DNA from: CF-96 sp028287605
GTDB taxonomy: Bacteria; Chloroflexota; Dormibacteria; Aeolococcales; Aeolococcaceae
Direction of reading: 5' to 3'
DNA: 5,566 bases
Assembly (NCBI GenBank): GCA_034666465.1
Contig: JAXDLT010000109.1
Location: 1 to 5,566 of the forward strand
The translations under genes were made by a program, and so were the position numbers. Position 1 is the first letter of the stretch. Every line of letters begins with the position of its first letter. The notes under the pieces are model-generated. The model was given only the letters and a program-made list of their open reading frames with translations. It had not been told where the DNA came from and ran no database searches. Below, piece by piece: positions 1 to 5,566 of this stretch.

Positions 1-2586
1 TCGGGGGCAAAGGTCGAGGTGTGCGGTGCCATCTGGCAGGGCGCCACCGAAGTCTGGGCCTTCATCGGCCCGGTCGGAGCCTGGTGGCGGATCTTCTCCC
101 GCAGACAGGAAGGGGAGGAAGTGTACTACACCTATCCTGCGTCAGAGGTCCGCTTCGTCACGAGCGCCGAGCAGGCTCCGGCCGCGGCCGAGGTGCTGCG
201 TTACTGGCGGGAGATTGTGTCGCGTCTTCCCAACGACGATTCGCTGCAGCGTAAGTACGGCAGGCTGACGTTCGTCCACCCCGAGAGCGCGCTGGGTTGT
301 TATCTGACCGGTGCGCCGATCGCGTTCCGGGGACCGGCTGCTACTCCGATCTTTCCATTCCGCTGCAACATCAGCCAGCGGAAGGCGGTCGACCTGGGCC
401 TCACCCGCTCCGTCTCGGTCATTGAGGGTCCCCCGGGCACCGGTAAGACCGAGACCATCCTAAATCTGATCGCCAACATCATCACCGCTCAGGCTGGAAC
501 TGTCGGCGTGGTCTCGTTCACCAACGCGGCAGTCGAGAACGTCCGCGATAAGCTCGACGAGCTCGGATTTGGGCACGTGGTCGCGAGCCTTGGACGAAAG
601 GAGAAGCGAGAGGAGTTTATCGCGGGGCAGGCAATCCGGAACGCGCAGGTCACGTCCTTCGCAGAAGGCGCCCCGCCCGCGCCACCGCCGCCCGAGCGGA
701 TGGACACGCTGGACCGTCGCCTCCGTCGGTTGCAGGAGACCGAACGCACTCGCGCCGACCGGCGACGACTGGTCGACGCCTACCGGTTGGAGCTGCAGCA
801 CTTTGCGCGGTACCTCCAGCGACATGAGGCGCCCGATCTGGAGGGTCTTCCGTTGCTGCGCCGGTCGTCCGACCGCATTCTCGACTACCTGGCCGAGAGC
901 GAGGTGGAGCACGACGGCGCCCGCCCCGGGCTTCTCCGGCGGATCCGGAAATACTTCAGGTACGGATCCCTGCGCGGGCTTGACCCTGATGACACCAAGG
1001 TCGTGCTTGGGCTGCAACGGGCGTACTACGACAAGCGGATCGCCGAGCTGGAAGGGCAGCTCAAGCAGGTCGAGGACGATTTGCGGCGAGCCGACTTCGA
1101 CCGGTTGGTGGAGGAACACCAGGAGCTGTCGATCCAGGCACTCAGCGCAGCACTCGGTGCTCGGTACAAGCCTCTGGGGAGAACGACGTACACAGCAGAG
1201 GACTACAGGCTGGGAACGACATTTGCGGCCTTCACCCGGGACTACCCGGTGCTGCTGAGCACCTGCCACTCGTTGCCGGACAGCATCGCGAACGGTTATC
1301 TCCTCGACTACCTGATCATCGACGAGGCGTCTCAGGTCGACCTGCTGGCAGCCGGGTTGGCGCTCTCATGCTGCCGCAACGTCGTCGTGGTGGGTGATCT
1401 GCGACAGCTACCGCACATCGCAAACGAAGCGGCGGATGGGCTCGTCTCACCGAAGCCCGCCTATGACTATCGCGAGCACAATATCCTCTCGTCGCTGACC
1501 GACCTGTACCGCGACAATCTCCCGCGCACATTACTTCGTGAGCACTATCGGTGCGACCCGGCCATCATCGGGTTCTGCAACAAGGCATTCTACGGCGGCG
1601 ATCTCATACCGTTCACCACCAGTGACGCCAAACGGCCGATGATGGTGGTGCGCACGGTCGAGGGCAACCACATGCGCCAGCACCGAGGAGGAGGTCGCTC
1701 GAACCAGCGCGAGGTGGACGTCATCGTCAACGAGGTCATCCCGGCGCACTGCGCGGACATTCTCAGCGCCGACATCGGAATCACGACGCCCTACCGACGC
1801 CAGGTCGACAAGCTAACAGACGCACTGATCGATCAGATCGAGTCCGACACTGTCCACAAGTTCCAGGGTCGGCAGAAGCAGGTGGTCATCCTGACGACGG
1901 TTTTGGACGAGGGCTGGCGCGGACGGACCGGACTGACGTTCGTGGACGATCCCCGAAAGATCAACGTGGCCGTGTCGCGAGCGGTCAGGCGGTTTATTCT
2001 CGTGACGAACCACGCCATGCTGCCCACGAGCTGCCACATCCGCGACCTCATCGGCTACATCCGCTACCACAACTCCGACGAGGAAGTCGTCGACAGCGCC
2101 GTGATCTCGATGTTCGACTTGCTCTATCGCGACTACAACGAGCGGCTGCAACCGCTGGCCGTGCGGCTGAAGAACGAGATGACCCACAGGTCCGAAGACA
2201 TCATCTGGACCGCGCTCCACGACATCCTCGCTGAGGACCGGTACGCGCACCTGGCCGTGGGCCACCAGGTCCTGGTGCGTAACCTGCTCGTCGACCTCGG
2301 CAGGCTGACGCCACGCCAGGAGGCCTTCGTGCAGCGTCGGGCCTCGGTCGACTTCGTCGTCTACAACCAGGTGACCAACCATCCGCTGCTGGCCATCGAG
2401 GTGGACGGCTTTGCGTTCCACGAGAACAACCCGGCCCAGGTGGAGCGGGACGCGATCAAGGACGAGATCCTCCGGGCCCACCAGATGCCTCTACTGCGGT
2501 TGGCGACTACGGGCAGCGGTGAGGACCAACGAATCCGGCAGGCGTTGGACGACGCCGAAGCACGCTGGGCCCAGATGTCGGGCTGA
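1..2586 (+). CDS. SF1 (DNA2/NAM7-like) helicase fused to C-terminal DUF2726/Vsr-like nuclease, 5'-partial
   Basis: This is a predicted ATP-dependent nucleic-acid helicase joined to a nuclease. The frame is open to the left edge, so the start is probably outside the window; the first internal start is GTG at 19, used here as residue 1 and preceded only by a weak AAAGG. Helicase motifs occur in order: Q-motif NISQRKA (117-123), Walker A GPPGTGKT (137-144), motif Ia SFTNAAVEN (166-174), Walker B IIDEASQ (433-439), motif III GDLRQLP (459-465), motif IV LLREHYR (505-511), TPYRRQ (590-595), motif V TVHKFQG (611-617) and motif VI NVAVSRA (649-655). A proline-rich linker (219-225) and charged, probably coiled-coil stretches (about 226-270 and 335-380) lie between motifs Ia and II. 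At the C-terminus, VDFVV (D778) and AIEVDG (E794, D796), followed by FHENN and a RDxxKDxIL helix, match the DUF2726/Vsr-like PD-(D/E)XK fold, with E-x-D in place of E-x-K. Helicase-nuclease fusions of this kind occur in phage-defence loci; that role is inferred here. All motifs look intact. Confidence 0.9.
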   Translation, partial: SGAKVEVCGAIWQGATEVWAFIGPVGAWWRIFSRRQEGEEVYYTYPASEVRFVTSAEQAPAAAEVLRYWREIVSRLPNDDSLQRKYGRLTFVHPESALGCYLTGAPIAFRGPAATPIFPFRCNISQRKAVDLGLTRSVSVIEGPPGTGKTETILNLIANIITAQAGTVGVVSFTNAAVENVRDKLDELGFGHVVASLGRKEKREEFIAGQAIRNAQVTSFAEGAPPAPPPPERMDTLDRRLRRLQETERTRADRRRLVDAYRLELQHFARYLQRHEAPDLEGLPLLRRSSDRILDYLAESEVEHDGARPGLLRRIRKYFRYGSLRGLDPDDTKVVLGLQRAYYDKRIAELEGQLKQVEDDLRRADFDRLVEEHQELSIQALSAALGARYKPLGRTTYTAEDYRLGTTFAAFTRDYPVLLSTCHSLPDSIANGYLLDYLIIDEASQVDLLAAGLALSCCRNVVVVGDLRQLPHIANEAADGLVSPKPAYDYREHNILSSLTDLYRDNLPRTLLREHYRCDPAIIGFCNKAFYGGDLIPFTTSDAKRPMMVVRTVEGNHMRQHRGGGRSNQREVDVIVNEVIPAHCADILSADIGITTPYRRQVDKLTDALIDQIESDTVHKFQGRQKQVVILTTVLDEGWRGRTGLTFVDDPRKINVAVSRAVRRFILVTNHAMLPTSCHIRDLIGYIRYHNSDEEVVDSAVISMFDLLYRDYNERLQPLAVRLKNEMTHRSEDIIWTALHDILAEDRYAHLAVGHQVLVRNLLVDLGRLTPRQEAFVQRRASVDFVVYNQVTNHPLLAIEVDGFAFHENNPAQVERDAIKDEILRAHQMPLLRLATTGSGEDQRIRQALDDAEARWAQMSG

Positions 2587-2587
2587 C

Positions 2588-2599
2588 GAGGAGGAAGAG
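2588..2599 (+). promoter_or_regulatory. Strong ribosome binding site behind the helicase stop
   Basis: The purine run GAGGAGGAAGAG begins one base after the helicase TGA and ends four bases before an ATG at 2604. It is one of the best Shine-Dalgarno matches in the window and sits where the next gene of a helicase operon would start. The gene it should serve is not intact: the frame runs into the decayed repeat block from about 2639. This suggests it is a leftover translation start from an operon partner that was deleted or replaced. Confidence 0.6.
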
Positions 2600-2603
2600 A
2601 TTC

Positions 2604-2777
2604 ATGGTCACATTCGCCTGCCACCACCACGCACCACACCCTCGCTCATTCCGTGCTCCCGGGCGATGCGTGCGGCGGTCTCCTCGTGGAAGCTGTCGGG
2701 GCATCGCCACACCTGGCCCCTCAGGTGATTATCCAGCCTCCCGACGCTGGGGGAACAATGGAGGGAGCATGGCATGA
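2604..2777 (+). pseudogene. Chimeric short ORF: remnant start of a lost helicase-operon gene
   Basis: This 57-residue frame begins with ATG behind a strong Shine-Dalgarno sequence, 17 bases after the helicase stop. Only its first 11-12 codons (MVTFACHHHAPH) precede 2639, where sequence shared with the right-hand repeat begins. From there the frame reads antisense through the decayed tandem-domain gene and gives an Arg/Ser/Gly/Pro-rich translation with no recognisable domain. What is seen is the good start and the junction; that an original second gene was cut off by the arrival of the repeat block, or by a deletion, is inferred. It may still be translated as a meaningless peptide. A true small gene seems less likely because its body is antisense to another coding sequence. 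Confidence 0.4.
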
Positions 2778-2938
2778 GTCGCCGCTCCCGGTGCTGCGCC
2801 GGCTCCCAGTTCGGCGACGGCCGGATATTGCTCATCGCCGCACGCCCAGTAGTGACCGTCCGGGCTCAGCCATCCACCGCTTGTTCGGTCGGGAATACCG
2901 GGAGCGACGCGTCCGTGGCCCTCGTTGATCATGGACAT
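2639..2938 (-). pseudogene. Decayed copy of the tandem-domain protein gene (4739-5470)
   Basis: Read on the minus strand from ATG 2938 (or 2932), this is a broken paralogue of the intact gene at 5470-4739. The first 43 codons align closely, including GGWLSPDGHYWACGD. Codons 44-118 of the intact gene are then missing: a 224-base deletion (intact positions about 5118-5341) plus one nearby base, 225 in all and therefore in frame. The frame continues through GAAPGAATHAMLPP and is then shifted by a 4-base loss near 2752, ending at a TAA near 2729. Two further single-base gains follow, and the matching segment VWRCPDSFHEETAARIARE is readable only in another frame. Similarity stops at about 2639, so the last third of the second domain and the downstream 70-residue gene are absent. 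Over alignable parts about 93% of bases match by hand count, so the duplication or decay appears fairly recent. Non-functional with good confidence. Confidence 0.8.
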
Positions 2939-3054
2939 GGTCCCCCATGCTATCGACCACAGCCCGAGGGCGGAGCGCGTCGTTATCGATCGTCGTCACT
3001 GACGGTGACCCACCCCGCACGGATCGTCTCCCCCCGTCGGCGAATCGTTGGGAC
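2639..3054 (-). repeat. Left copy of a long direct repeat
   Basis: This block matches 4944-5566 in the same orientation. It covers the decayed gene and about 115 bases upstream of its start. Compared with the right copy it lacks about 225 bases inside the gene and carries 21 extra bases upstream (2979-2999). Its left boundary at about 2639 is sharp. On the right, similarity fades around 3054, which is where the right copy reaches the window edge, so the true end of the repeat cannot be judged. No terminal inverted repeats or transposase were seen, so a paralogous gene duplication fits better than an insertion sequence. Confidence 0.75.
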
Positions 3055-3400
3055 CTTTGGCGCTACCGATGAGTGATGGGGTACCCTCCGCCGCCCATTC
3101 CCTCGGGCTCAATCGGGGAGGAGCGCATGACAGCCCGGAGGCGACCGCACCGACCAGGGCCATGCCCAACGGGTCCACCCAATTCGACGAGCACGGCGTC
3201 CCCATCCGGGACTCACGCCGCGTCAGGCTTTCGGCGGCCGCGCTGCGGTAGCCTGCGGCGGTGATGGACCGTGCCAACCACTCAGGGCAGACGCCAGGAG
3301 TGATCCACCCGGGCAGCGCGCACCTGGCCTGCAACTCGGCCACGAACGACCGATGAATTCGGCCCGCTGCCGTCGTCCAAGCAGCTGACAGTGTTCGAAG
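3055..3400. other. Intergenic stretch without a convincing gene
   Basis: About 345 bases lie between the left repeat and the VOC gene. A strong ribosome-binding-like GGAGGAG (3117-3123) precedes an ATG at 3127, but the 45-residue frame it opens (to 3264) is Pro/Ser/Arg/Thr-rich and does not look like a folded protein. A different frame gives a more protein-like 29-residue stretch from ATG 3162 to 3251 (it begins MPNGSTQFDEHGVPIRDS), and a third short frame runs from ATG 3264 to 3356. None has a recognisable domain. The mix could be a frameshifted small gene or chance ORFs. The VOC promoter presumably lies in the last 100 bases, but no clear -35/-10 pair was recognised. Confidence 0.45.
3127..3264 (+). 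CDS. Doubtful 45-residue ORF behind a strong ribosome binding site
   Basis: ATG 3127 follows GGAGGAG with five bases between the GGAGG core and the start, which is close to ideal. The product begins MTARRRPHRPGP and stays rich in Pro, Arg, Ser and Thr, with no domain, signal peptide or membrane segment. A neighbouring frame over 3162-3251 reads more like real protein, so a single-base frameshift in a former small gene is possible. The start signal is seen; that it produces a working protein is not supported. Confidence 0.2.
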   Translation: MTARRRPHRPGPCPTGPPNSTSTASPSGTHAASGFRRPRCGSLRR

Positions 3401-3401
3401 C

Positions 3402-3408
3402 GAAGGAG
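3402..3408 (+). promoter_or_regulatory. Ribosome binding site that decides the VOC start
   Basis: GAAGGAG ends six bases before ATG 3415. This favours ATG 3415 over the in-frame GTG at 3391, which lies upstream of the site and has no purine-rich sequence of its own. Confidence 0.75.
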
Positions 3409-3414
3409 CCTCTC

Positions 3415-4179
3415 ATGCCCAAGCGTCATTCCGCCCCGATCGGCGCCCCCTGCTGGGTCGACCTGTTCACCTCCGATCCCGACAGGAGCCGGGCCTTCTA
3501 CAGCGAACTGATGGGCTGGGCGTCGGAAGAGCCCAACGAGCAGTTCGGCGGCTACTTCAACTTCAGGAAGGGCGACAGCCTGGTGGCTGGCGGCATGCGC
3601 AACGACGGCACCGCCGGCGTCCCCGACCACTGGAACGTGTACCTGGCGGTGGAGAACGCCGAGGCGACGGTCGAGGCGGCCGTCGCCCACGGCGGGGGAG
3701 TGATCGTGCCGGCCATGGCGGTGGCGGATCTCGGCAGCATGGCGGTCGTGACTGACGCCGGCGGCGCCGCCATCGGGATGTGGCAGCCCGGTACGCACAG
3801 GGGCATGGGCATCATCGGCGAGCCCGGCGCGCCCGCCTGGTTCGAGCTCCACACCCGCGACTACGACGCCTCGGTCCAGTTCTACAGGGACGTCTTCGGC
3901 TGGAACGCCCACACCATGAGCGACACCCCGGAGTTCCACTACACGACGCTGGGCGAGGGCGAGGCGGCCCTGGCCGGGATCATGGACTCGACGGGCTTCC
4001 TGCCCGAGGGCATCCCCTCCCATTGGGCCGTCTACCTCCGGGTGGACGACACCGACGCCGCCGTGAAGACCACGGTCGAGCTCGGCGGCGCCCTGATCAT
4101 GCCGGCCGAGGACACCCCCCACGGCCGCATCGCCATGGTCTCGGACCCCACCGGGAGCCACTTCCGGCTGGTCAGCTAG
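3415..4179 (+). CDS. Two-domain VOC family (glyoxalase/bleomycin-resistance/dioxygenase fold) protein, CFP30B-like
   Basis: This is a 254-residue cytosolic protein of two tandem VOC (beta-alpha-beta-beta-beta) domains. Domain 1 spans about residues 13-124 (CWVDLFTSDPDRSRAFYSE through AAIGMWQPG), and domain 2 about 141-252 (AWFELHTRDYDASVQFYRD through SDPTGSHFRLV). The halves repeat the signatures W-[VF]-[DE]-L, FYxxxxGW, HWxVYL and [TS]DxxG, so the gene arose by internal duplication. Length, layout and the MPKR start agree, from memory, with mycobacterial CFP30B/Rv0577 (about 261 residues), which supports ATG 3415; the start also has a well-placed ribosome binding site. VOC proteins range from glyoxalase I-like enzymes to antibiotic-binding proteins. 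The substrate cannot be told here, and a methylglyoxal or antibiotic role would be a guess. The gene stands alone, with no other gene close behind it on the plus strand. Its strong codon bias suggests a resident gene. It looks intact. Confidence 0.9.
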   Translation: MPKRHSAPIGAPCWVDLFTSDPDRSRAFYSELMGWASEEPNEQFGGYFNFRKGDSLVAGGMRNDGTAGVPDHWNVYLAVENAEATVEAAVAHGGGVIVPAMAVADLGSMAVVTDAGGAAIGMWQPGTHRGMGIIGEPGAPAWFELHTRDYDASVQFYRDVFGWNAHTMSDTPEFHYTTLGEGEAALAGIMDSTGFLPEGIPSHWAVYLRVDDTDAAVKTTVELGGALIMPAEDTPHGRIAMVSDPTGSHFRLVS

Positions 4180-4255
4180 AGGGTTCGACCTCGTCGCCTG
4201 CGCGCTCGCGCTCGGAGAGGCGGGTGCGCATGTCCATCGCCTGACAGCCATATGA

Positions 4256-4286
4256 GCTTCTGGCCGCCCCGGGGGCGGCCAGAAGC
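4256..4286. terminator. Perfect GC-rich hairpin between convergent genes
   Basis: GCTTCTGGCCGCCCC (4256-4270) is perfectly complementary to 4272-4286, with a single base at the centre, so a 13-bp stem with a five-base loop is the realistic form. It lies 77 bases after the VOC stop and is the strongest inverted repeat noticed. It also sits downstream of the minus-strand unit that ends at 4525, so it could stop transcription from both sides. There is no T-run behind it on the plus strand (only CTGCCCTTTG), which is common for terminators in high-GC bacteria. Confidence 0.65.
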
Positions 4287-4524
4287 CTGCCCTTTGCCGC
4301 CTGACGCAGCCGCTCCAGCGCCCACATCCTCGTCACTCCGAACGAGCACGTCCCCAAGCCCGTCGTCCATACCTTCGACCCATCGGCACCGACACGGCGC
4401 CACGCCTCATCCACCGATCGAGTCGGCCGAGTCTCATCACCTGAGCTCGACACTCCTGCCGTCGCGCTTGCCCGTCGATCACAGTGCGTACGGCCTTACG
4501 GACACTCGGGCGGTGGATCCAGGC
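4287..4524. other. Intergenic stretch between the hairpin and the small minus-strand gene
   Basis: About 240 bases hold no supported gene. On the minus strand a frame from about 4453 reads VDEAWRRVGADGSKV and then appears to continue more sensibly in a neighbouring frame (MDDGLGDVLVRSDEDVG, from 4370 downward), which might be a frameshifted gene remnant. Neither frame has a good ribosome binding site, and one runs through the terminator hairpin. No promoter or RNA gene was recognised. Confidence 0.4.
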
Positions 4525-4737
4525 TCAGTGGGACAGGCTGATGCCTCTGCTGCGCGCTTCCTGCTCGATGTCGATCATCTCGTTGAAGTGCCCCTTGGCC
4601 TGGCCCATGACTCTCCGAAAGTCGTCGCCACGATTCTTCAGCTTGATGTACTCAGCATGCAACGAGCGCCACTTCTCCAGGTGCTCGACGTGCGCCCGTC
4701 GAAGCGCGGTGTCGGAGTGGTCGGAATAGGTGCTCAC
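4525..4737 (-). CDS. Small helical charged protein, coupled to the tandem-domain gene
   Basis: This 70-residue protein starts at GTG 4737. It is unrecognised. It is highly charged and predicted largely alpha-helical: about residues 12-36 (HVEHLEKWRSLHAEYIKLK core) and 38-63 (DDFRRVMGQAKGHFNEMIDIEQ core) read as two helices with spaced hydrophobics, so a helical hairpin or short coiled coil is likely. There is no signal peptide or membrane segment. The start lies one base beyond the TGA of the upstream gene (TGA-T-GTG), and there is no strong ribosome binding site of its own, so translation is probably coupled and the two products are made together. Codons end mostly in G or C and composition is not Arg/Pro-biased as in shadow frames, which supports a real gene. 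A partner or regulator of the upstream protein is inferred from the coupling only. The decayed left copy lacks it. Confidence 0.6.
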   Translation of the reverse strand: MSTYSDHSDTALRRAHVEHLEKWRSLHAEYIKLKNRGDDFRRVMGQAKGHFNEMIDIEQEARSRGISLSH

Positions 4738-4738
4738 A

Positions 4739-5470
4739 TCACAGCCGTTCTGCGTCTCGCGGCACGTGGCCCTGCTCCATCTCGAGCGCGTGCATGAGGT
4801 ATCGCTGCATCGACGGGTATGTCTGTGCCAGGTCGAAGAGCGCGTCGAGCTGGAGCTGCGTCAGGCGCTCGACGGTCCGCAGCACGTAGCCGTTGTCCAT
4901 GACGTGAACCCACCCTCGCTGTTCGAGCATCGTTCCGGGGTCGCCCTCGCTCACTCCGAGCTCCCGGGCGATTCGTGCGGCGGTCTCCTCGTGGAAGCTG
5001 TCGGGGCATCGCCACACCCGGCCCTCGGGTGATATCCAGCCTCCCGACGCCGAGGGAAAGAGTGATGGAGGGAGCACGGCATGTGTCGCCGCTCCCGGAG
5101 CTGCGCCGGTCTCCCAGTAGGTATCGCCGTCGCCACCCGTGAACGATGCCTTCATCTCTCGCACCGACATGGATGGATGGGCGCGGGCAAGTGCCACCAA
5201 CGCCTGCCTCTGCGCGTCGGTGAGATCGGTGTCGCCTCGCACCACCTGTCCGTCGTCGAGCACACGGCACCAGCCATCGCGCCGCAACGTTGTTGTGGGG
5301 TTGTCACCGGCTCGGGAGTGGGCGACCCTGCGGACGAGGCGTTCGGCGATGGCCGGATGTTGCGCATCGCCGCACGCCCAGTAGTGACCGTCCGGGCTCA
5401 GCCATCCACCGCTTGCTCGGTCGGGAATACCGGGAGCGAAGCGTCCGCGGCCCTCGTTGGTCATGGACAT
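4739..5470 (-). CDS. Uncharacterised protein of two tandem GGW[LI]SP[DE]G domains
   Basis: I do not recognise this family by name. The 243-residue protein contains one domain of about 90 residues twice: residues 20-110 and 142-230. Each copy reads SGGW[LI]SP[DE]G, then [YV]W-x-C-x4-H (C33/H38 and C155/H160), a helix with A-x-R/I spacing, a GW-x-[RH]-V-[LM]-D-[DN]-G strand, an LT-x-x-Q-x-x-AL helix and a final [HY]PSM motif. The conserved Cys/His pair could bind metal or be structural. A linker rich in Ala, Gly and Pro (about 111-141) joins the halves. There is no signal peptide or membrane segment, so it is probably cytosolic. Two starts are possible: ATG 5470, or ATG 5464, which lies eight bases after GGGGGA (5478-5473) and is better spaced; both are conserved in the decayed copy. 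It is followed one base later by the 70-residue gene. TAGCAT just upstream (5485-5480) might be a -10 box, giving a very short leader, but no -35 was recognised. Confidence 0.75.
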   Translation of the reverse strand: MSMTNEGRGRFAPGIPDRASGGWLSPDGHYWACGDAQHPAIAERLVRRVAHSRAGDNPTTTLRRDGWCRVLDDGQVVRGDTDLTDAQRQALVALARAHPSMSVREMKASFTGGDGDTYWETGAAPGAATHAVLPPSLFPSASGGWISPEGRVWRCPDSFHEETAARIARELGVSEGDPGTMLEQRGWVHVMDNGYVLRTVERLTQLQLDALFDLAQTYPSMQRYLMHALEMEQGHVPRDAERL

Positions 5471-5566
5471 GGTCCCCCATGCTATCGAGCACAGCCCGGG
5501 GGCGGAGCGCTGACGGTGAACGGCCCGCGCGGATCGTCTTTCCCCCGTCGGAGAGTCGCGGGGAGC
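4944..5566 (-). repeat. Right copy of the long direct repeat
   Basis: This is the same-orientation counterpart of 2639-3054. It includes most of the intact tandem-domain gene and its upstream region and runs to the window edge, so it may extend further. Matching continues upstream of the start codon, where both copies share CATGGACATGGTCCCCCATG and about 90 more bases, so the control region was duplicated with the gene. Alignable parts match at about 93% by hand count. Confidence 0.75.

Noticed and set aside
460..1269. Long minus-strand open frame (269 codons) opposite the helicase
   Set aside because: It lies antisense to the conserved helicase motifs, has no domain, and is of the type GC-rich genes create by chance on the other strand.
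1813..2481. Minus-strand open frame of 222 codons opposite the helicase C-terminus
   Set aside because: It is antisense to motifs V and VI and the nuclease domain; its Val/Asp/His-rich translation is typical of a shadow frame.
3391..3414. GTG 3391 as the VOC start
   Set aside because: The ribosome binding site lies downstream of it, and the MPKR start at 3415 agrees with the family as remembered.
3223..4251. Minus-strand open frame of 342 codons opposite the VOC gene
   Set aside because: It is longer than the VOC gene, but its translation is Gly/Ala/His/Val-biased and domainless, while the plus strand shows a clear two-domain VOC protein with a ribosome binding site.
4252..4797. Plus-strand open frame of 181 codons
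   Set aside because: It begins inside the terminator hairpin, has a Pro/Ser-rich start, lies antisense to the coupled minus-strand pair and has no ribosome binding site.
4734..5270. Second minus-strand frame overlapping the tandem-domain gene
   Set aside because: It is Arg/Gly-rich and lacks the repeated domain; the other frame shows the internal repeat and a proper start.
2639..5566. Direct repeats as ends of a transposon or integrated element
   Set aside because: The repeats are themselves coding and paralogous, no terminal inverted repeats, target-site duplication, integrase or transposase were seen, and the enclosed VOC gene looks resident.
1..5566. CRISPR array, tRNA or rRNA genes
   Set aside because: No regularly spaced short repeats, cloverleaf-like segments or rRNA motifs were recognised on either strand.

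Overview
The window is GC-rich, roughly 65% by eye, with GC-ending codons, GTG starts and almost no T-tracts after hairpins. Together with a glyoxalase-fold protein that resembles mycobacterial CFP30B, this suggests an actinomycete (Actinomycetota) chromosome. That assignment is an inference from composition and one family resemblance.

Layout. Positions 1-2586 (+) hold most of a large superfamily 1 helicase of the DNA2/NAM7 (UPF1-like) type. It carries a C-terminal DUF2726/Vsr-like PD-(D/E)XK nuclease domain, and its N-terminus lies outside the window. Directly after its stop there is a very good ribosome binding site and an ATG, but the reading frame runs within about 35 bases into an unrelated block. 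That block, 2639-3054, is a decayed minus-strand copy of a gene that is present intact at 4739-5470. Next come about 330 bases with no convincing gene, although one strong ribosome binding site leads into a doubtful short ORF. A two-domain VOC (glyoxalase/bleomycin-resistance fold) protein follows at 3415-4179 (+), and a perfect GC-rich hairpin lies behind it at 4256-4286. The right part is a minus-strand two-gene unit: a 243-residue protein built from two copies of a domain of about 90 residues (5470-4739), then a 70-residue helical protein (4737-4525) that starts one base after the upstream stop codon.

Relationships. The decayed block and the intact gene with its upstream region form a direct repeat of about 93% identity (hand count over alignable parts) that brackets the VOC gene. 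The left copy has lost exactly 75 codons, carries small indels that shift the frame, and lacks the 3' end and the partner gene. The most interesting material is the helicase-nuclease, a plausible genome-defence effector with an apparently lost or replaced operon partner, and the uncharacterised, duplicated tandem-domain protein with its coupled small partner. The VOC gene looks like an ordinary metabolic or stress gene lying between the two copies. No RNA genes, CRISPR arrays, transposase genes or insertion-sequence ends were seen.
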